From assembly GCF_900104355.1 (NCBI RefSeq), contig NZ_FNIY01000002.1, positions 682,001-746,000 of the forward strand: a stretch of 64,000 nt of DNA. Reading direction: 5' to 3'. The stretch's first letter is position 1. Each line of letters starts with the position of its first letter. The notes beneath the pieces are model-generated. The model did not search any database and was not told where the DNA came from. It worked only from the letters and a program-made list of their open reading frames with translations. Made by a program: the position numbers and the translations under genes. Below are positions 1 to 8,657 of the stretch, piece after piece. Source of the DNA: Phyllobacterium sp. OV277. GTDB lineage: Bacteria > Pseudomonadota > Alphaproteobacteria > Rhizobiales > Rhizobiaceae.

Positions 1-73
1 GCGCGCATTGCAGGAACTGGAAACGCGCGGCGTGCGCCGTCGCTCCGAGGCTCGAACGGACGGCGCATCGTGA
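1..73 (+). CDS. ccmD: Heme exporter protein CcmD, C-terminal end (partial)
   Basis: An open frame enters from the left edge and encodes the last 23 residues of a small basic protein (ALQELETRGVRRRSE..), ending at TGA 71-73. CcmD is a small single-span membrane protein that helps the CcmABC complex release heme-loaded CcmE during cytochrome c maturation. The charged post-membrane tail with LQELE-RG-RRRS fits CcmD. The following gene, ccmG, begins inside its stop codon (GTGA overlap), the usual ccmD-ccmG coupling. The membrane span lies outside the window, so the call rests on the tail and the neighbour. Confidence 0.72.
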   Translation, partial: RALQELETRGVRRRSEARTDGAS

Positions 74-666
74 GCGGACCTGATATTACGGAGCAGGTAC
101 CCCGCAAGCGCTTCTCGCTGTTTGCCTTCCTGCCTCTACTGCTTTTCGTGGTTCTCGCCGGTATCTTTGCTTTTCAGCTGGCGCTGGGACGCGATGAAAG
201 TGTTATTCCATCGGCATTGATCGGCAAGCCGGTGCCAAAGCTGACGCTTCCGGCGCTGGCAGGTTTAACCAAAAACGGTCAGCCTGTTCAGGGGATCGAT
301 CCCGCTTCGTTCAAGGGGCAATTGACGCTGGTCAACGTGTTCGGTTCATGGTGCGTGCCGTGCCGGGCTGAACATCCCCTGCTGATGCAACTGTCTAAAG
401 ACAAACGTTTCCGCCTTGCTGGTCTTAATTACAAGGACAAAGACGAGAACGCGCTGCGTTTCCTTGGCGAGCTGGGCAATCCGTTCGACGTGATCGGGGT
501 GGATGCAAGCGGTCGTGCCGGAATAGAATGGGGCGTTTATGGCGTGCCGGAAACTTTTCTTGTCGGCCGTGACGGTACGATTCTTTACAAGCACGTCGGA
601 CCATTCAGCGAGGTCTCGATCCGGGACGATCTGATGCCCGCGATCGAGAAAGCTCTGAAGCCATAA
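70..666 (+). CDS. ccmG: Thiol:disulfide interchange protein CcmG/DsbE
   Basis: This 198-residue membrane-anchored thioredoxin-like protein reduces apocytochrome c or CcmH thiols in the periplasm so that heme can be attached. It has one N-terminal membrane span (about residues 15-37), the DsbE/CcmG fold after it, and the redox motif WCVPC (Cys95 and Cys98) in the context GSWCVPCRAEHP. The cis-proline region appears as YGVPETFL. Length is normal for the family (about 180-200 aa). The start is GTG at 70, overlapping the ccmD stop by GTGA, which implies translational coupling. The ORF closes the ccm operon here; the next gene is on the other strand. Confidence 0.93.
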   Translation: MSGPDITEQVPRKRFSLFAFLPLLLFVVLAGIFAFQLALGRDESVIPSALIGKPVPKLTLPALAGLTKNGQPVQGIDPASFKGQLTLVNVFGSWCVPCRAEHPLLMQLSKDKRFRLAGLNYKDKDENALRFLGELGNPFDVIGVDASGRAGIEWGVYGVPETFLVGRDGTILYKHVGPFSEVSIRDDLMPAIEKALKP

Positions 667-671
667 ATCCG

Positions 672-1103
672 TTATTCGCTGTCGAGCATCGCGTAACGGC
701 GGACCCATCCGCTTGCGCGCGAGGCGGCTTCCGCCGTGCTGTCATAGGCATGGGCCAACGGCACCTCAATCATCCGGTAGCCGAAGGAGGTTTTCTGCGC
801 GACGGTTACGGGGGCATCAATGGGCGTGCCCAGTGCGATGGTATCAAGTGGTCGATCCGGTGCGGGCTGGGGAATAGCAAATGAGCGGCTTGCGACCAAG
901 GTTGACGGATGTTTCGCCTTGATGGTGCAGGTCGCGGTCACCAGCGGATAGCTTACCCCTGCAGTCTTGCGAATCTGATTCTCAAGATCTGCCCGGCAAT
1001 TCTCGACGCTGGTCCAGCCTGAATCGGCGGTTTTGATATATTCGCAGATTTTTGCATCGCAGTCACAACCCATCAGGGTCATGACAATGAGGGCCGTTTT
1101 CAT
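672..1103 (-). CDS. Hypothetical small exported or cysteine-rich protein
   Basis: I do not recognise this 143-residue protein. It begins MKTALIVMTLMGCDCDAKICEY, a short hydrophobic start followed by several cysteines (CDCDAKIC, then NC and TC further on). This could be a short signal or lipoprotein-like leader followed by disulfide-forming cysteines. The C-terminal part (RYAMLDSE) has no known motif. Its stop lies 6 bp from the convergent ccmG stop, leaving no room for a separate terminator. There are no close neighbours on its strand; the next minus-strand gene ends about 115 bp upstream of its start. The reading frame is intact and the composition matches its neighbours, so it is probably a real gene of unknown function. 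Confidence 0.6.
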   Translation of the reverse strand: MKTALIVMTLMGCDCDAKICEYIKTADSGWTSVENCRADLENQIRKTAGVSYPLVTATCTIKAKHPSTLVASRSFAIPQPAPDRPLDTIALGTPIDAPVTVAQKTSFGYRMIEVPLAHAYDSTAEAASRASGWVRRYAMLDSE

Positions 1104-1219
1104 GGTTCGCGCTCTTTCCGGATAGAATTGCCGTCAAAGCGATAGCTGAGCCCGGATCGCGGCGGGATTTGGTCGCGATCTGTCAGGAATTGCGGTTCTT
1201 TTCAGCTCAATTGTGGCGA

Positions 1220-1879
1220 CTATTTTTCTTTGCGTTTGTCCAGCAGCGGCTCAAGCGAATGTCTCATCACCAGCGGCATCTGCGCGAATGTGAAAAGCAG
1301 GGTGATCGGCATGGTACCCCAGACCTTGAAAGCAACCCAGAAATCCGTGGAGAAACTGCGCCAGACCACTTCGTTCAATACAGCCAGAAACAGGAAGAAA
1401 ATGCCCCAGCGCATGGTGAGCTTGCGCCAGCCCTCTGCGTCAAGCTTGAAGGCACTGTCGAAGACATAGCCAAGCAAGGATTTGCCGAAATAGAGGCCGC
1501 CAAGCAGAATAATTCCGAACAGCGCATTAACGATGGTTGGCTTCATCTTGATGAAGGTTTCATTGTGCAGATAAAGCGTTAGCGCACCGAAGATCAAAAC
1601 GACAATGCCTGAGATAAGTGGCATGATCGGCAGGCTGCGCGTCATTATCCAAGATGTGATCAGCGCAATGGCGGTCGCGGCCATGAACAGGGCCGTAGCG
1701 ATAAAAATCGGCTCACCAATAGTAGACAGCACTGGAAATCGCTCGATCAGCCATTCACCGCGGGCATTGGCAAAGAAAAAGACCATTAGTGGCCCGAGTT
1801 CAAGTGCCAGTTTGAGAAGTGGCGCGACTTCCTTACGGGAAGGATCGGAAGGGTCACGTTCAAATACGGATTGGTCCAT
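1220..1879 (-). CDS. Inner membrane septation protein A (YciB/IspZ family)
   Basis: This is a 219-residue polytopic membrane protein of the YciB/IspZ (intracellular septation protein A) family, linked to envelope synthesis and septation. It shows about five or six hydrophobic segments, the family feature [13 protein letters not shown] near residue 30, the central [19 protein letters not shown] and the C-terminal [24 protein letters not shown]. The ATG at 1879 shares one base with the ftsY stop (TGATG), so the two are likely translationally coupled; a TTG one codon upstream is a less likely start. Length is slightly above E. coli YciB (179 aa) because of an N-terminal extension typical of alphaproteobacteria. 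Confidence 0.9.
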   Translation of the reverse strand: MDQSVFERDPSDPSRKEVAPLLKLALELGPLMVFFFANARGEWLIERFPVLSTIGEPIFIATALFMAATAIALITSWIMTRSLPIMPLISGIVVLIFGALTLYLHNETFIKMKPTIVNALFGIILLGGLYFGKSLLGYVFDSAFKLDAEGWRKLTMRWGIFFLFLAVLNEVVWRSFSTDFWVAFKVWGTMPITLLFTFAQMPLVMRHSLEPLLDKRKEK

Positions 1880-3495
1880 CAAGCAACTCCTGCGATGGCT
1901 TTGGCAAAATCTTTGGCAGCGAAGGGTTCGAGGTCTTCGACCTGTTCGCCGACACCGATGAAATAGACAGGCAATTTATGCTTGGCCGAAATGGCAACAA
2001 GAATGCCGCCACGCGCCGTACCATCTAGCTTGGTCATGACGAGGCCGTTGACACCGGCGATGTTCTTGAAAATCTCGACCTGATTGAGCGCGTTCTGACC
2101 GGTGGTGGCATCAAGAGTCTGTAGCACCGTGTGTGGCGCTTCCGGATCGTTCTTCCCGAGAACGCGGACAATCTTTGCAAGCTCGTCCATCAGTTCCGTA
2201 CGGTTCTGCAGCCGTCCGGCTGTGTCGATAATCAGGACGTCACTTCCAGCTTCTTTCGCCTGCTGCCATGCATCATAGGCAAGGCCTGCGGCATCAGCAC
2301 CAAGCTTTGATGAAACCACCGGTGCTCCTGTGCGTTTACCCCAGATATGCAGTTGTTCAATGGCCGCCGCGCGGAATGTATCGCCTGCGGCCAACATGAC
2401 GCTGAGACCGCCCGCGGTCAGTTTTGCAGCAAGCTTGCCAATGGTCGTTGTCTTGCCGGTGCCGTTGACACCAACGACCAGAATCACGTGCGGTTTATGG
2501 GAAAGGTCGAGTTCCAGTGGCTTTGCTACCGGTCCGAGCACCTTTTCGATTTCCGTTGCCATGATGGTTCGGACTTCTTCCGTGCTAATGTCCTTGCCAT
2601 AGCGCGTCGCGCTCAGAGATCCAGTGATGCGGATTGCGGTTTCCATGCCGAGATCCGCCTGAATCAGCACATCTTCAAGGTCTTGCAGCGTGTCTTCGTC
2701 AAGCTTGCGCCGCGTGAAGATGCCGCCGATGGAATCGCCCAATTGTTGCGATGAGCGCGAGAGACCCTTGCGCAGACGTTCGAACCATGAAAGCCGTTTT
2801 TCCGGTTCGGCAGCAACCGGCTCCTCAGCCTGCTTTTCCTCAACCGTCTTGGTCACGGTTACTTTTGACGAGGCAGGTTTTGCCGGTGCTATTGGTTCAA
2901 CCGGTGCCGGTACGTCTATGGCGGGTTCAATCTCGGGTACGTGGACCGGCGGTATGACCCTCTCGGCAATGGTCTGTTCGAAAGGTTCTTCCGGCAAAGT
3001 GATTGGAACCGGGCGATCTTCTTCAACAACTGGTTCTAGTTCTGGTTCCGGTACCGCTACTATTTCGGGTTCTGCCGGAGGTGCCGCAGGTACAGGCTCG
3101 GGCAGGATTTCCGGTTCAACGGGTTGCTGAAGTTCTGCCGCGGTTTCGGGTTCCGGTTCCAACACTGCAGGTGCTGGTTCTTCTGTGATAGCAGGCTCTA
3201 TGACAATCGGCTCTGCTTCGACCAGCACCTCCGGCTCGGCCGGTTGTTCGACGAGATTTGCTTCTGCTACGGGCGTGGGCTCGTCTTTTGGTCCGGCTTC
3301 GATGATCTCAGTTTCAACAGGTTCTGGATCTGTCGAAAGGGGCAATGATTCCTGCGCAGTCGTGTCTTCATAGACCTGTTCGGTTGTCTGATGAATGGGC
3401 GCTTCGAGCGCTGCAACGGGCACTTCCGCCGGCGCCTCTTCGACAACTTCCTTTTTGCCGAATGAAAATATCTTCTTGATAAAACCCAGAGCCAT
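1879..3495 (-). CDS. ftsY: Signal recognition particle receptor FtsY
   Basis: FtsY is the SRP receptor GTPase that brings ribosome-nascent chain complexes to the SecYEG translocon at the inner membrane. This one has 538 residues. It starts with an amphipathic basic segment ([16 protein letters not shown]), followed by roughly 200 residues very rich in Glu, Pro, Val and Ala (the acidic A domain, unusually long), then the helical N domain and the GTPase G domain. Visible motifs are the P-loop GVNGTGKTT at about residue 340, DTFRAAA, DTAGR, and [10 protein letters not shown] near the C-terminus. It lies between mtaB upstream and septation protein A downstream in the run dapF-mtaB-ftsY-yciB. Confidence 0.97.
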   Translation of the reverse strand: MALGFIKKIFSFGKKEVVEEAPAEVPVAALEAPIHQTTEQVYEDTTAQESLPLSTDPEPVETEIIEAGPKDEPTPVAEANLVEQPAEPEVLVEAEPIVIEPAITEEPAPAVLEPEPETAAELQQPVEPEILPEPVPAAPPAEPEIVAVPEPELEPVVEEDRPVPITLPEEPFEQTIAERVIPPVHVPEIEPAIDVPAPVEPIAPAKPASSKVTVTKTVEEKQAEEPVAAEPEKRLSWFERLRKGLSRSSQQLGDSIGGIFTRRKLDEDTLQDLEDVLIQADLGMETAIRITGSLSATRYGKDISTEEVRTIMATEIEKVLGPVAKPLELDLSHKPHVILVVGVNGTGKTTTIGKLAAKLTAGGLSVMLAAGDTFRAAAIEQLHIWGKRTGAPVVSSKLGADAAGLAYDAWQQAKEAGSDVLIIDTAGRLQNRTELMDELAKIVRVLGKNDPEAPHTVLQTLDATTGQNALNQVEIFKNIAGVNGLVMTKLDGTARGGILVAISAKHKLPVYFIGVGEQVEDLEPFAAKDFAKAIAGVA

Positions 3496-3518
3496 GAATG
3501 CTGCTTTGCTCGTTGTGA

Positions 3519-4802
3519 TTACGCTGCGCGCCGGTCGCTGTCTGCGGCCAGCAGCTTGTCGCTATCATGTCCGCTGATCGGCCGTTCAATAATTTCACCC
3601 GGAACGCCGCCATTCAGGCCGACAAGGGTAAATCCTTCCGAACGGCCAAGACCTTCGCGTTCGATGAGTATTTTTTGGGTCGTACCAACAAGACGGTCGA
3701 GATGGGCACGATAGGCTGTCTCGCCAGCCGCACGCAGCCGGGCAGCGCGGGCCTTGACGATTTGCCTGTTCACCTGCGGCATGCGGGCAGCCGGTGTGCC
3801 TTCGCGCGGGCTAAAGGGGAAGACATGCAGATGTGTCAGTCCGCATTCTTCGACAATGCGCATGGAATTTTCGAACATTTCATCGGTTTCAGTGGGAAAG
3901 CCAGCGATAATATCAGCGCCGAAAACAATGTCGGGCCTGATATTGCGAACATTCTCACAGAATTCCATGGAGTTTTCGCGCGAGTGACGCCGCTTCATCC
4001 GCTTCAGAATCATGTTGTCACCCGATTGCAGCGACAGATGCAGATGCGGCATCAGGCGGCTTTCCGTCGCCAGTGCTTCCATCAGGTCATCATCTGCCTC
4101 AATGGAGTCGATGGACGAGAGGCGCAGGCGTTTCAGATCAGGCACTTGGCCCAGCACGGTTTTTACCAGCTTGCCAAGACGCAGGCTACCCGGCAGATCA
4201 GGACCATAGCTGGTCATATCGACGCCTGTCAGAACCACTTCATTATAGCCATTGCCAACGAGCCGCTTGACCTGTTCGACAACACCGCCCATCGGCACGG
4301 AACGGGAATTGCCGCGGCCATAGGGGATGATGCAAAAGGTGCAGCGATGATCGCAGCCATTTTGCACCTGAACAAAGGCGCGGGCACGGCCCTCGATGGC
4401 ATCGACCATGTGGGAAGCCGTTTCGCGCACTTCCATGATGTCGTTGACGCGCACTTTCTCGAACTGGTTCACACCAAAATCCGGCAGCATGCGATAGGAA
4501 TTGGATTTCAGTTTTTCTTCATTGCCGAGAACGAGATCGACTTCATCCATGGCGGCGAACTCGTCGGCGCCTGTTTGTGCGGCGCAGCCGGTGACAATAA
4601 TGCGTGCCTGCGGATTGTCGCGGCGTGCCTTGCGGATGGCCTGACGCGCCTGACGGACTGCTTCGCTGGTGACGGCGCAGGTGTTGAAGATAATCGCGCC
4701 ATTTTCCAGCGCGCCAAGTCCGGCTGCATCGGCTTCGCGCTTCATCACCTCGGATTCATAGGTGTTGAGGCGGCAACCAAAGGTAACGACGTCCACAGCC
4801 AT
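3519..4802 (-). CDS. mtaB: tRNA (N6-threonylcarbamoyladenosine(37)-C2)-methylthiotransferase MtaB
   Basis: MtaB is a radical-SAM enzyme that converts t6A to ms2t6A at position 37 of ANN-decoding tRNAs. The 427-residue protein has the N-terminal UPF0004 domain with cluster cysteines (GCRLNTYES, NTCAVTSEA, VTGCAAQ), the radical-SAM CxxxCxxC motif in NGCDHRCTFCIIPYGRG, and a C-terminal TRAM-like region. The start is placed at ATG 4802 ([13 protein letters not shown]), which shares one base with the dapF stop (TGATG); extending 14 codons further would run into dapF. The t6A substrate is made with TsaD, which is encoded elsewhere in this window (53686-54765). Confidence 0.94.
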   Translation of the reverse strand: MAVDVVTFGCRLNTYESEVMKREADAAGLGALENGAIIFNTCAVTSEAVRQARQAIRKARRDNPQARIIVTGCAAQTGADEFAAMDEVDLVLGNEEKLKSNSYRMLPDFGVNQFEKVRVNDIMEVRETASHMVDAIEGRARAFVQVQNGCDHRCTFCIIPYGRGNSRSVPMGGVVEQVKRLVGNGYNEVVLTGVDMTSYGPDLPGSLRLGKLVKTVLGQVPDLKRLRLSSIDSIEADDDLMEALATESRLMPHLHLSLQSGDNMILKRMKRRHSRENSMEFCENVRNIRPDIVFGADIIAGFPTETDEMFENSMRIVEECGLTHLHVFPFSPREGTPAARMPQVNRQIVKARAARLRAAGETAYRAHLDRLVGTTQKILIEREGLGRSEGFTLVGLNGGVPGEIIERPISGHDSDKLLAADSDRRAA

Positions 4803-5695
4803 CAGGCAGCTCCCTGCGATGGTGTTGCTTCGTCGCGCTGCCATTCGCCGGTATGCGGATCAAATGAGCCGGAGAATTCCCATTCAGCCGGGCCGGTCAT
4901 CAGGACGTGATTGTTTTCCAGCCACTCGATTACGAGCGGACCACCGGGGACAGTGACTGTCACCGTGCGTTCGGTGCGGCCGGTACGGGCAGCCGAAACA
5001 GCTGATGCGCAGGCAGCCGAGCCACAGGCGCGTGTAAGGCCGGCACCGCGTTCCCAGGTACGCAAAGTAATTGCGTTGCGGCTGGTCACATGGGCAATCG
5101 AGATATTGGCGCGCTCGGGGAAAATCGGATGATTTTCGAGCAACGGGCCAAAACGCTCCAGATCATAGGTCCAGACATCCTGATCGACCCAGAAGATCGC
5201 ATGCGGGTTGCCCATGCTGACAACGGAAGGTGAATGCAGCACAGGCGCATCGATGGGCCCGATCTGCAATTCGATCTTGCGCGTGTCGTGGAAAGGCTCA
5301 GCCAGCGGAATATCCTGCCAGTCAAAACGCGGCATTCCCATATCGACGGAAATCAGGCCATCGGGATGCTCGTGGGCTGTGATGATTCCAGAAATCGTTT
5401 CGAAAGTGAATTCCCGCTTGCCGGTTTCAGTGGCAAGCGCCTGCACGACACAGCGCATGCCATTGCCGCAGGTCTGCGCCTGCGTACCATCAGAATTGAT
5501 GATCTCAATGTAGGCATCCGCATCTTGCCTGCGTGGTGCGTGGATCGCCATGATCTGATCGAACTTTGTCGCAGGATCATTATTGAGCGCTATGGCTGCA
5601 CCGGGTGCAACATGGTCGGTATGGTGACGCATGTCGGCAACGATTATCTCGTTACCAAGTCCGTTCATCTTTGCAAATTGCGCGCGCACTGCCAT
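4802..5695 (-). CDS. dapF: Diaminopimelate epimerase
   Basis: DapF interconverts LL- and meso-diaminopimelate for lysine and peptidoglycan synthesis, without a cofactor, using two cysteines. Both active-site segments are present: [12 protein letters not shown] and [14 protein letters not shown]. The protein has 297 residues from the chosen start [16 protein letters not shown], which matches the family N-terminus and has a GGAAG element just upstream. A second in-frame ATG at 5719 adds eight residues and has no good ribosome binding site. The gene heads the minus-strand run dapF-mtaB-ftsY-septation protein A and overlaps mtaB by one base. Confidence 0.95.
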   Translation of the reverse strand: MAVRAQFAKMNGLGNEIIVADMRHHTDHVAPGAAIALNNDPATKFDQIMAIHAPRRQDADAYIEIINSDGTQAQTCGNGMRCVVQALATETGKREFTFETISGIITAHEHPDGLISVDMGMPRFDWQDIPLAEPFHDTRKIELQIGPIDAPVLHSPSVVSMGNPHAIFWVDQDVWTYDLERFGPLLENHPIFPERANISIAHVTSRNAITLRTWERGAGLTRACGSAACASAVSAARTGRTERTVTVTVPGGPLVIEWLENNHVLMTGPAEWEFSGSFDPHTGEWQRDEATPSQGAA

Positions 5696-5761
5696 GCTTC
5701 CGTCAGCCTGTATTGCCATTCTGATGTCGATAGAGGGCTTATATGGCGGAAAAGGTGAAGA

Positions 5762-5802
5762 ATTGCCAGTACCAGCCTTATCAAAGCTACGGCACTGGCA
5801 AT
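5762..5802. terminator. Hairpin between oxidoreductase and dapF genes
   Basis: ATTGCCAGT at 5762-5770 and ACTGGCAAT at 5794-5802 form a perfect 9-bp inverted repeat with a 23-base loop, in the gap between the end of the oxidoreductase gene and the start of dapF (both minus strand). There is no strong T-run, so it may be a weak terminator or a regulatory hairpin before dapF. Confidence 0.35.
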
Positions 5803-5817
5803 CAGATACATCTGCTA

Positions 5818-6834
5818 TCAGGCGACGCGGATGACCAGCTTGCCGAAATTATGCCCTTTCAGAAGCCCCATAAAAGCTTCGGGCGCATTGGCGAGCCCAT
5901 CAACAATATCTTCGCGGTATTTGACTTCACCGCTACGCAACCATCCACTCATGGTTTCAAGGAATAAGGGCCGCTGATCGACAAATTCGCGCTGGATGAA
6001 ACCGCGTACCGTCAGGCTCTTCTTCAGAATGTCGCGCATGAGCACGGGCAGGCGATCCTTGCCCGACAGGTCAAGTTCGTCATATTGCGCGACGAGACCG
6101 CAGACGGGGATGCGGGCGAAGGTGTTGAGCAGCGGAAAAACCGCATCCCAGACGGCGCCACCGACATTTTCGAAGTAGACGTCAATGCCTTTTGGGCAGG
6201 CCAGTTTCAACTGCGCTGAAAAGTCAGGCGCCCGGTGATCAATGGCGACATCGAAACCAAGCTCATCGCGAATGAAAGCGCATTTTTCCGCGCCGCCCGC
6301 AATGCCAATGGCTCTCGCTCCTTTGATTCGTGCGATTTGACCAACGGTTGCCCCCACTGCACCGCTGGCAGCCGCAACGACAACTGTTTCTCCGGGCTTG
6401 GGCTGGCCGATGGTCAGGAGACCCGCATAGGCGGTGAAGCCGGGCATACCGAGAATACCGACAGCGGTCGAGAGGGGAGCGGCGTTCGGGTCAAGCTTGC
6501 GCAGGCCAACGCCATTGGAAATGGCGTAGCTCTGCCAGCCGGAGTGAGAAAGAACGATATCACCGGGATGAAAATCGGGATGCCTGCTCTCGACCACCTC
6601 GGCAACAGTCCCGCCTTCCATCACGGCGTTGACGGCGACTGGAGCAGCATAGGATTCTGCATCATCCATGCGACCGCGCATATAAGGATCAAGGGACAGG
6701 AACAGGATCTTGAGTAATATTTCGCCGTCACCGGGTGCAGGTATCTGCTGGGTTTCGATGCGGAAATTGTCAGGCTTCACAGGGCCAAGCGGCCGGGATG
6801 CAAGCACGATACGGGTATTTTGCGGCTGAGACAT
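5818..6834 (-). CDS. NADP-dependent zinc-free medium-chain oxidoreductase (CurA/PTGR-like)
   Basis: The 338-residue protein belongs to the zinc-free medium-chain dehydrogenase/reductase group that includes leukotriene B4 12-hydroxydehydrogenase/prostaglandin reductases and E. coli CurA. These enzymes reduce the C=C bond of enones with NADPH. It has an N-terminal GroES-like domain ([12 protein letters not shown]), the Rossmann motif [15 protein letters not shown] and the family signature YFENVGG. Zinc-ligand cysteines are absent, as expected. It stands alone on the minus strand. The natural substrate cannot be told from sequence; a role in detoxifying reactive alkenals is an inference from the family. 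Confidence 0.88.
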   Translation of the reverse strand: MSQPQNTRIVLASRPLGPVKPDNFRIETQQIPAPGDGEILLKILFLSLDPYMRGRMDDAESYAAPVAVNAVMEGGTVAEVVESRHPDFHPGDIVLSHSGWQSYAISNGVGLRKLDPNAAPLSTAVGILGMPGFTAYAGLLTIGQPKPGETVVVAAASGAVGATVGQIARIKGARAIGIAGGAEKCAFIRDELGFDVAIDHRAPDFSAQLKLACPKGIDVYFENVGGAVWDAVFPLLNTFARIPVCGLVAQYDELDLSGKDRLPVLMRDILKKSLTVRGFIQREFVDQRPLFLETMSGWLRSGEVKYREDIVDGLANAPEAFMGLLKGHNFGKLVIRVA

Positions 6835-6902
6835 CGTTTTGTCCTTATGGGGAGGGCGCCAACCCTACCCCAGCACTGTCAGCCCGGCAATGTAAGTATA
6901 TG

Positions 6903-7709
6903 TCAGTGGGGTTCGTGTGCGTCAGCAACGCCGCGCAGCCAATAGCCAGCGGCCTTCACCCATTCGCTGTTGAAGCCGCGCTCTTCAACGAGGTGATTGC
7001 GCACCGATTTCGAAATCCCGCTTTCACAGGCGATAAAGGCATAGCAATCGCCTTCCGGCAGGGCGAGGCTTTTGACGGTTTGCAGCAGAAGATCGTTATT
7101 GCCCGCTTCCGCTCCGTTGCGGTGAACCCAGATGGTCTCGGCCTTGGCGCTGGTCTTGATATTCTGTTCCTCGGCTTTGTCAGCGACCTCAATAACCGCA
7201 ACGACGCGCGCCGATGCCGGTAATTCTTCCAGTCGGCGACTGATAGCGGGCAGGGCCGTTTCATCACCTGCGAGGAAATACCAGTCATAGGCATCCGGAA
7301 TGATCATCGAGCCGCGCGGCCCGCCGATGACAATCTGCTGGCCGGCTTTTGCCTGTGCCGCCCATGTGGAAGCTGGTCCATCACCATGCAGCACAAAATC
7401 GACATCGAGGGTGTTGGTTGCCGGGTGATAGTTTCGAGGTGTGTAGTCACGCATTTCCGGACGCGGCTTGTCTTCCGGAAAGCTGATGCCATCGGGACCC
7501 AGAACCGGGACAATCGGCCCGCTGCCGGCGGGCGGGAAGAAAACCTTGATATGATCGCCATATCCTGCGCTGACAAACCCATCCAGCTGATCACCGGCGA
7601 GTGTCACGCGCACCATGAGGGGCGTCAGATGTTTGACGTCCTGCACTTCAAGGAGGCGCAGGCGGGTTTCGTGGCGGATTCTTTGGGGTGTTTTATTTAT
7701 GAGTGTCAT
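6903..7709 (-). CDS. Siderophore-interacting flavoprotein (ViuB/SIP family)
   Basis: This 268-residue FAD- and NAD(P)H-dependent reductase of the siderophore-interacting protein family releases iron from ferric siderophores in the cytoplasm. The N-terminal FAD-binding domain has the RxYT motif (MRDYTPR) and the GDGPASTWA segment; the C-terminal SIP domain carries LAGDETALPAISRRLEELP, IWVHRNG and the C-terminal WVKAAGYWLRG. The start at ATG 7709 (MTLINKT) is preferred, with GAAAGG upstream; an in-frame ATG 16 codons earlier is possible. A TGA-N9-TCA palindrome covers the start codon and may be an iron-responsive (RirA-type) operator. No siderophore synthesis or uptake gene is adjacent. Confidence 0.88.
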   Translation of the reverse strand: MTLINKTPQRIRHETRLRLLEVQDVKHLTPLMVRVTLAGDQLDGFVSAGYGDHIKVFFPPAGSGPIVPVLGPDGISFPEDKPRPEMRDYTPRNYHPATNTLDVDFVLHGDGPASTWAAQAKAGQQIVIGGPRGSMIIPDAYDWYFLAGDETALPAISRRLEELPASARVVAVIEVADKAEEQNIKTSAKAETIWVHRNGAEAGNNDLLLQTVKSLALPEGDCYAFIACESGISKSVRNHLVEERGFNSEWVKAAGYWLRGVADAHEPH

Positions 7710-7714
7710 ACTCA
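7700..7714. promoter_or_regulatory. Possible iron-responsive operator (TGA-N9-TCA)
   Basis: TGAGTGTCATACTCA has matching 5-bp arms (TGAGT/ACTCA) and fits the TGA-N9-TCA pattern of the rhizobial iron regulator RirA. It lies across the start codon of the siderophore-interacting protein gene. The pattern is short and the placement unusual, so this is only a candidate. Confidence 0.3.
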
Positions 7715-8045
7715 ACAAATACCTTTCGGTCTTGCGGACTTCAATGGGGTTCTTCACACATTTCCGTCATCAGTCGTTTGCGCCATCATAAGACTTTATT
7801 CACCTTAAAATGATTGACTTGAAACAAGCGTATGGTTTCCACCAATCGGAAACAGACCTGAACAGTGTGGCGATATTGCCAGTTCGGCAAGTTTTTGACG
7901 CTTCTGCCACGGGCATCGGCCGCAAACAGGCCGGTTTTGCCGCGTGACGGGTTGAAATTTCGCCGCGATACCCTTTTATCGTGGTTAATAAATGCCAAGT
8001 CGAATCGCATTTTTTCTGTTTGATGCGTAGATGGAGAGTAAGACT
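7710..8045. other. Divergent intergenic region, SIP gene / omp19
   Basis: These 336 bp separate the divergent SIP gene and omp19 and must hold both promoters. I see AT-rich stretches and a GANTC site just before omp19 (near 8000), but no convincing -35/-10 pair, riboswitch or repeat. The short open frame on the minus strand here has no ribosome binding site or recognisable product. Confidence 0.5.
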
Positions 8046-8594
8046 ATGGGGACTTTGAACGTCAATTTGCTGGCCGTTGCCGCTGTCGGCATGGTTCTGG
8101 CAGGATGCCAGAGTACGCGTTTTGACAATGATATGGACCGTGTCACACCTTCACCCGCTCCGTTGCAATCTGCGCCGGCCGGGTCCGTGACCCAGAGCCA
8201 GTTGCCGCCTCCCGGCGGCGCCAACCAGTTTCCGACAGCGCCGACGACGGGCAATGGCGCTGCACCGGGTGGTCAGGGGACGCAGGTTGCGTCACTCCCA
8301 CCGGCAAATGCACCTGATGTGACGGCCAGCAGCGTCGCAGGCGTGTGGAATGCTTCGCTTGGTGGCCAGAGCTGCAAAATCGCAACGCCACAGACAAAGT
8401 TTGGTCAGGGTTATCGCGCCGGTCCGTTGCGCTGTCCGGGTGAGCTTGCAAACCTCACATCATGGGCAGTCAGCGGCAAGCAGCTCACCCTTTATGATGC
8501 AGCGGGTGGCACTGTCGCTCGGCTCTATTCATCCGGGTCGTCGCGGTTTGATGGTCAGACCACTGGTGGACAGAGTGTGAGCCTGTCACGTTAA
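8046..8594 (+). CDS. omp19: Outer membrane lipoprotein Omp19 (AprI/Inh-family inhibitor)
   Basis: This is the Omp19 lipoprotein known from Brucella as a surface antigen and protease inhibitor. The 182-residue precursor starts MGTLNVNLL, has a hydrophobic signal and the lipobox LAGC with lipidated Cys21, then a low-complexity Pro/Ala/Gln linker to about residue 95. The conserved inhibitor domain follows: GVWNASLGGQSCKIATPQ, GYRAGPLRCPGELANL, RFDGQTTGG and the terminal SLSR, all very close to Brucella Omp19. Two cysteines in the domain probably pair. GGAG about nine bases upstream supports the ATG at 8046 over one five codons earlier. It is monocistronic or co-transcribed with zapE 63 bp downstream. 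Confidence 0.95.
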   Translation: MGTLNVNLLAVAAVGMVLAGCQSTRFDNDMDRVTPSPAPLQSAPAGSVTQSQLPPPGGANQFPTAPTTGNGAAPGGQGTQVASLPPANAPDVTASSVAGVWNASLGGQSCKIATPQTKFGQGYRAGPLRCPGELANLTSWAVSGKQLTLYDAAGGTVARLYSSGSSRFDGQTTGGQSVSLSR

Positions 8595-8657
8595 GCCCAA
8601 AATGGGAGTGTGCAGCACAGGTTCGCCCGCTGCACACGTCCGGAGACTGCAGTTCGC

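Noticed and set aside
3567-4910. A 447-codon open frame on the plus strand
   Set aside because: It is antisense to mtaB and dapF, both of which have clear family motifs. It has no recognisable domain; long antisense frames are common in G+C-rich genes.
7786-8010. A 74-codon minus-strand open frame in the SIP-omp19 gap
   Set aside because: No Shine-Dalgarno, no motif; it would fill the divergent promoter region.
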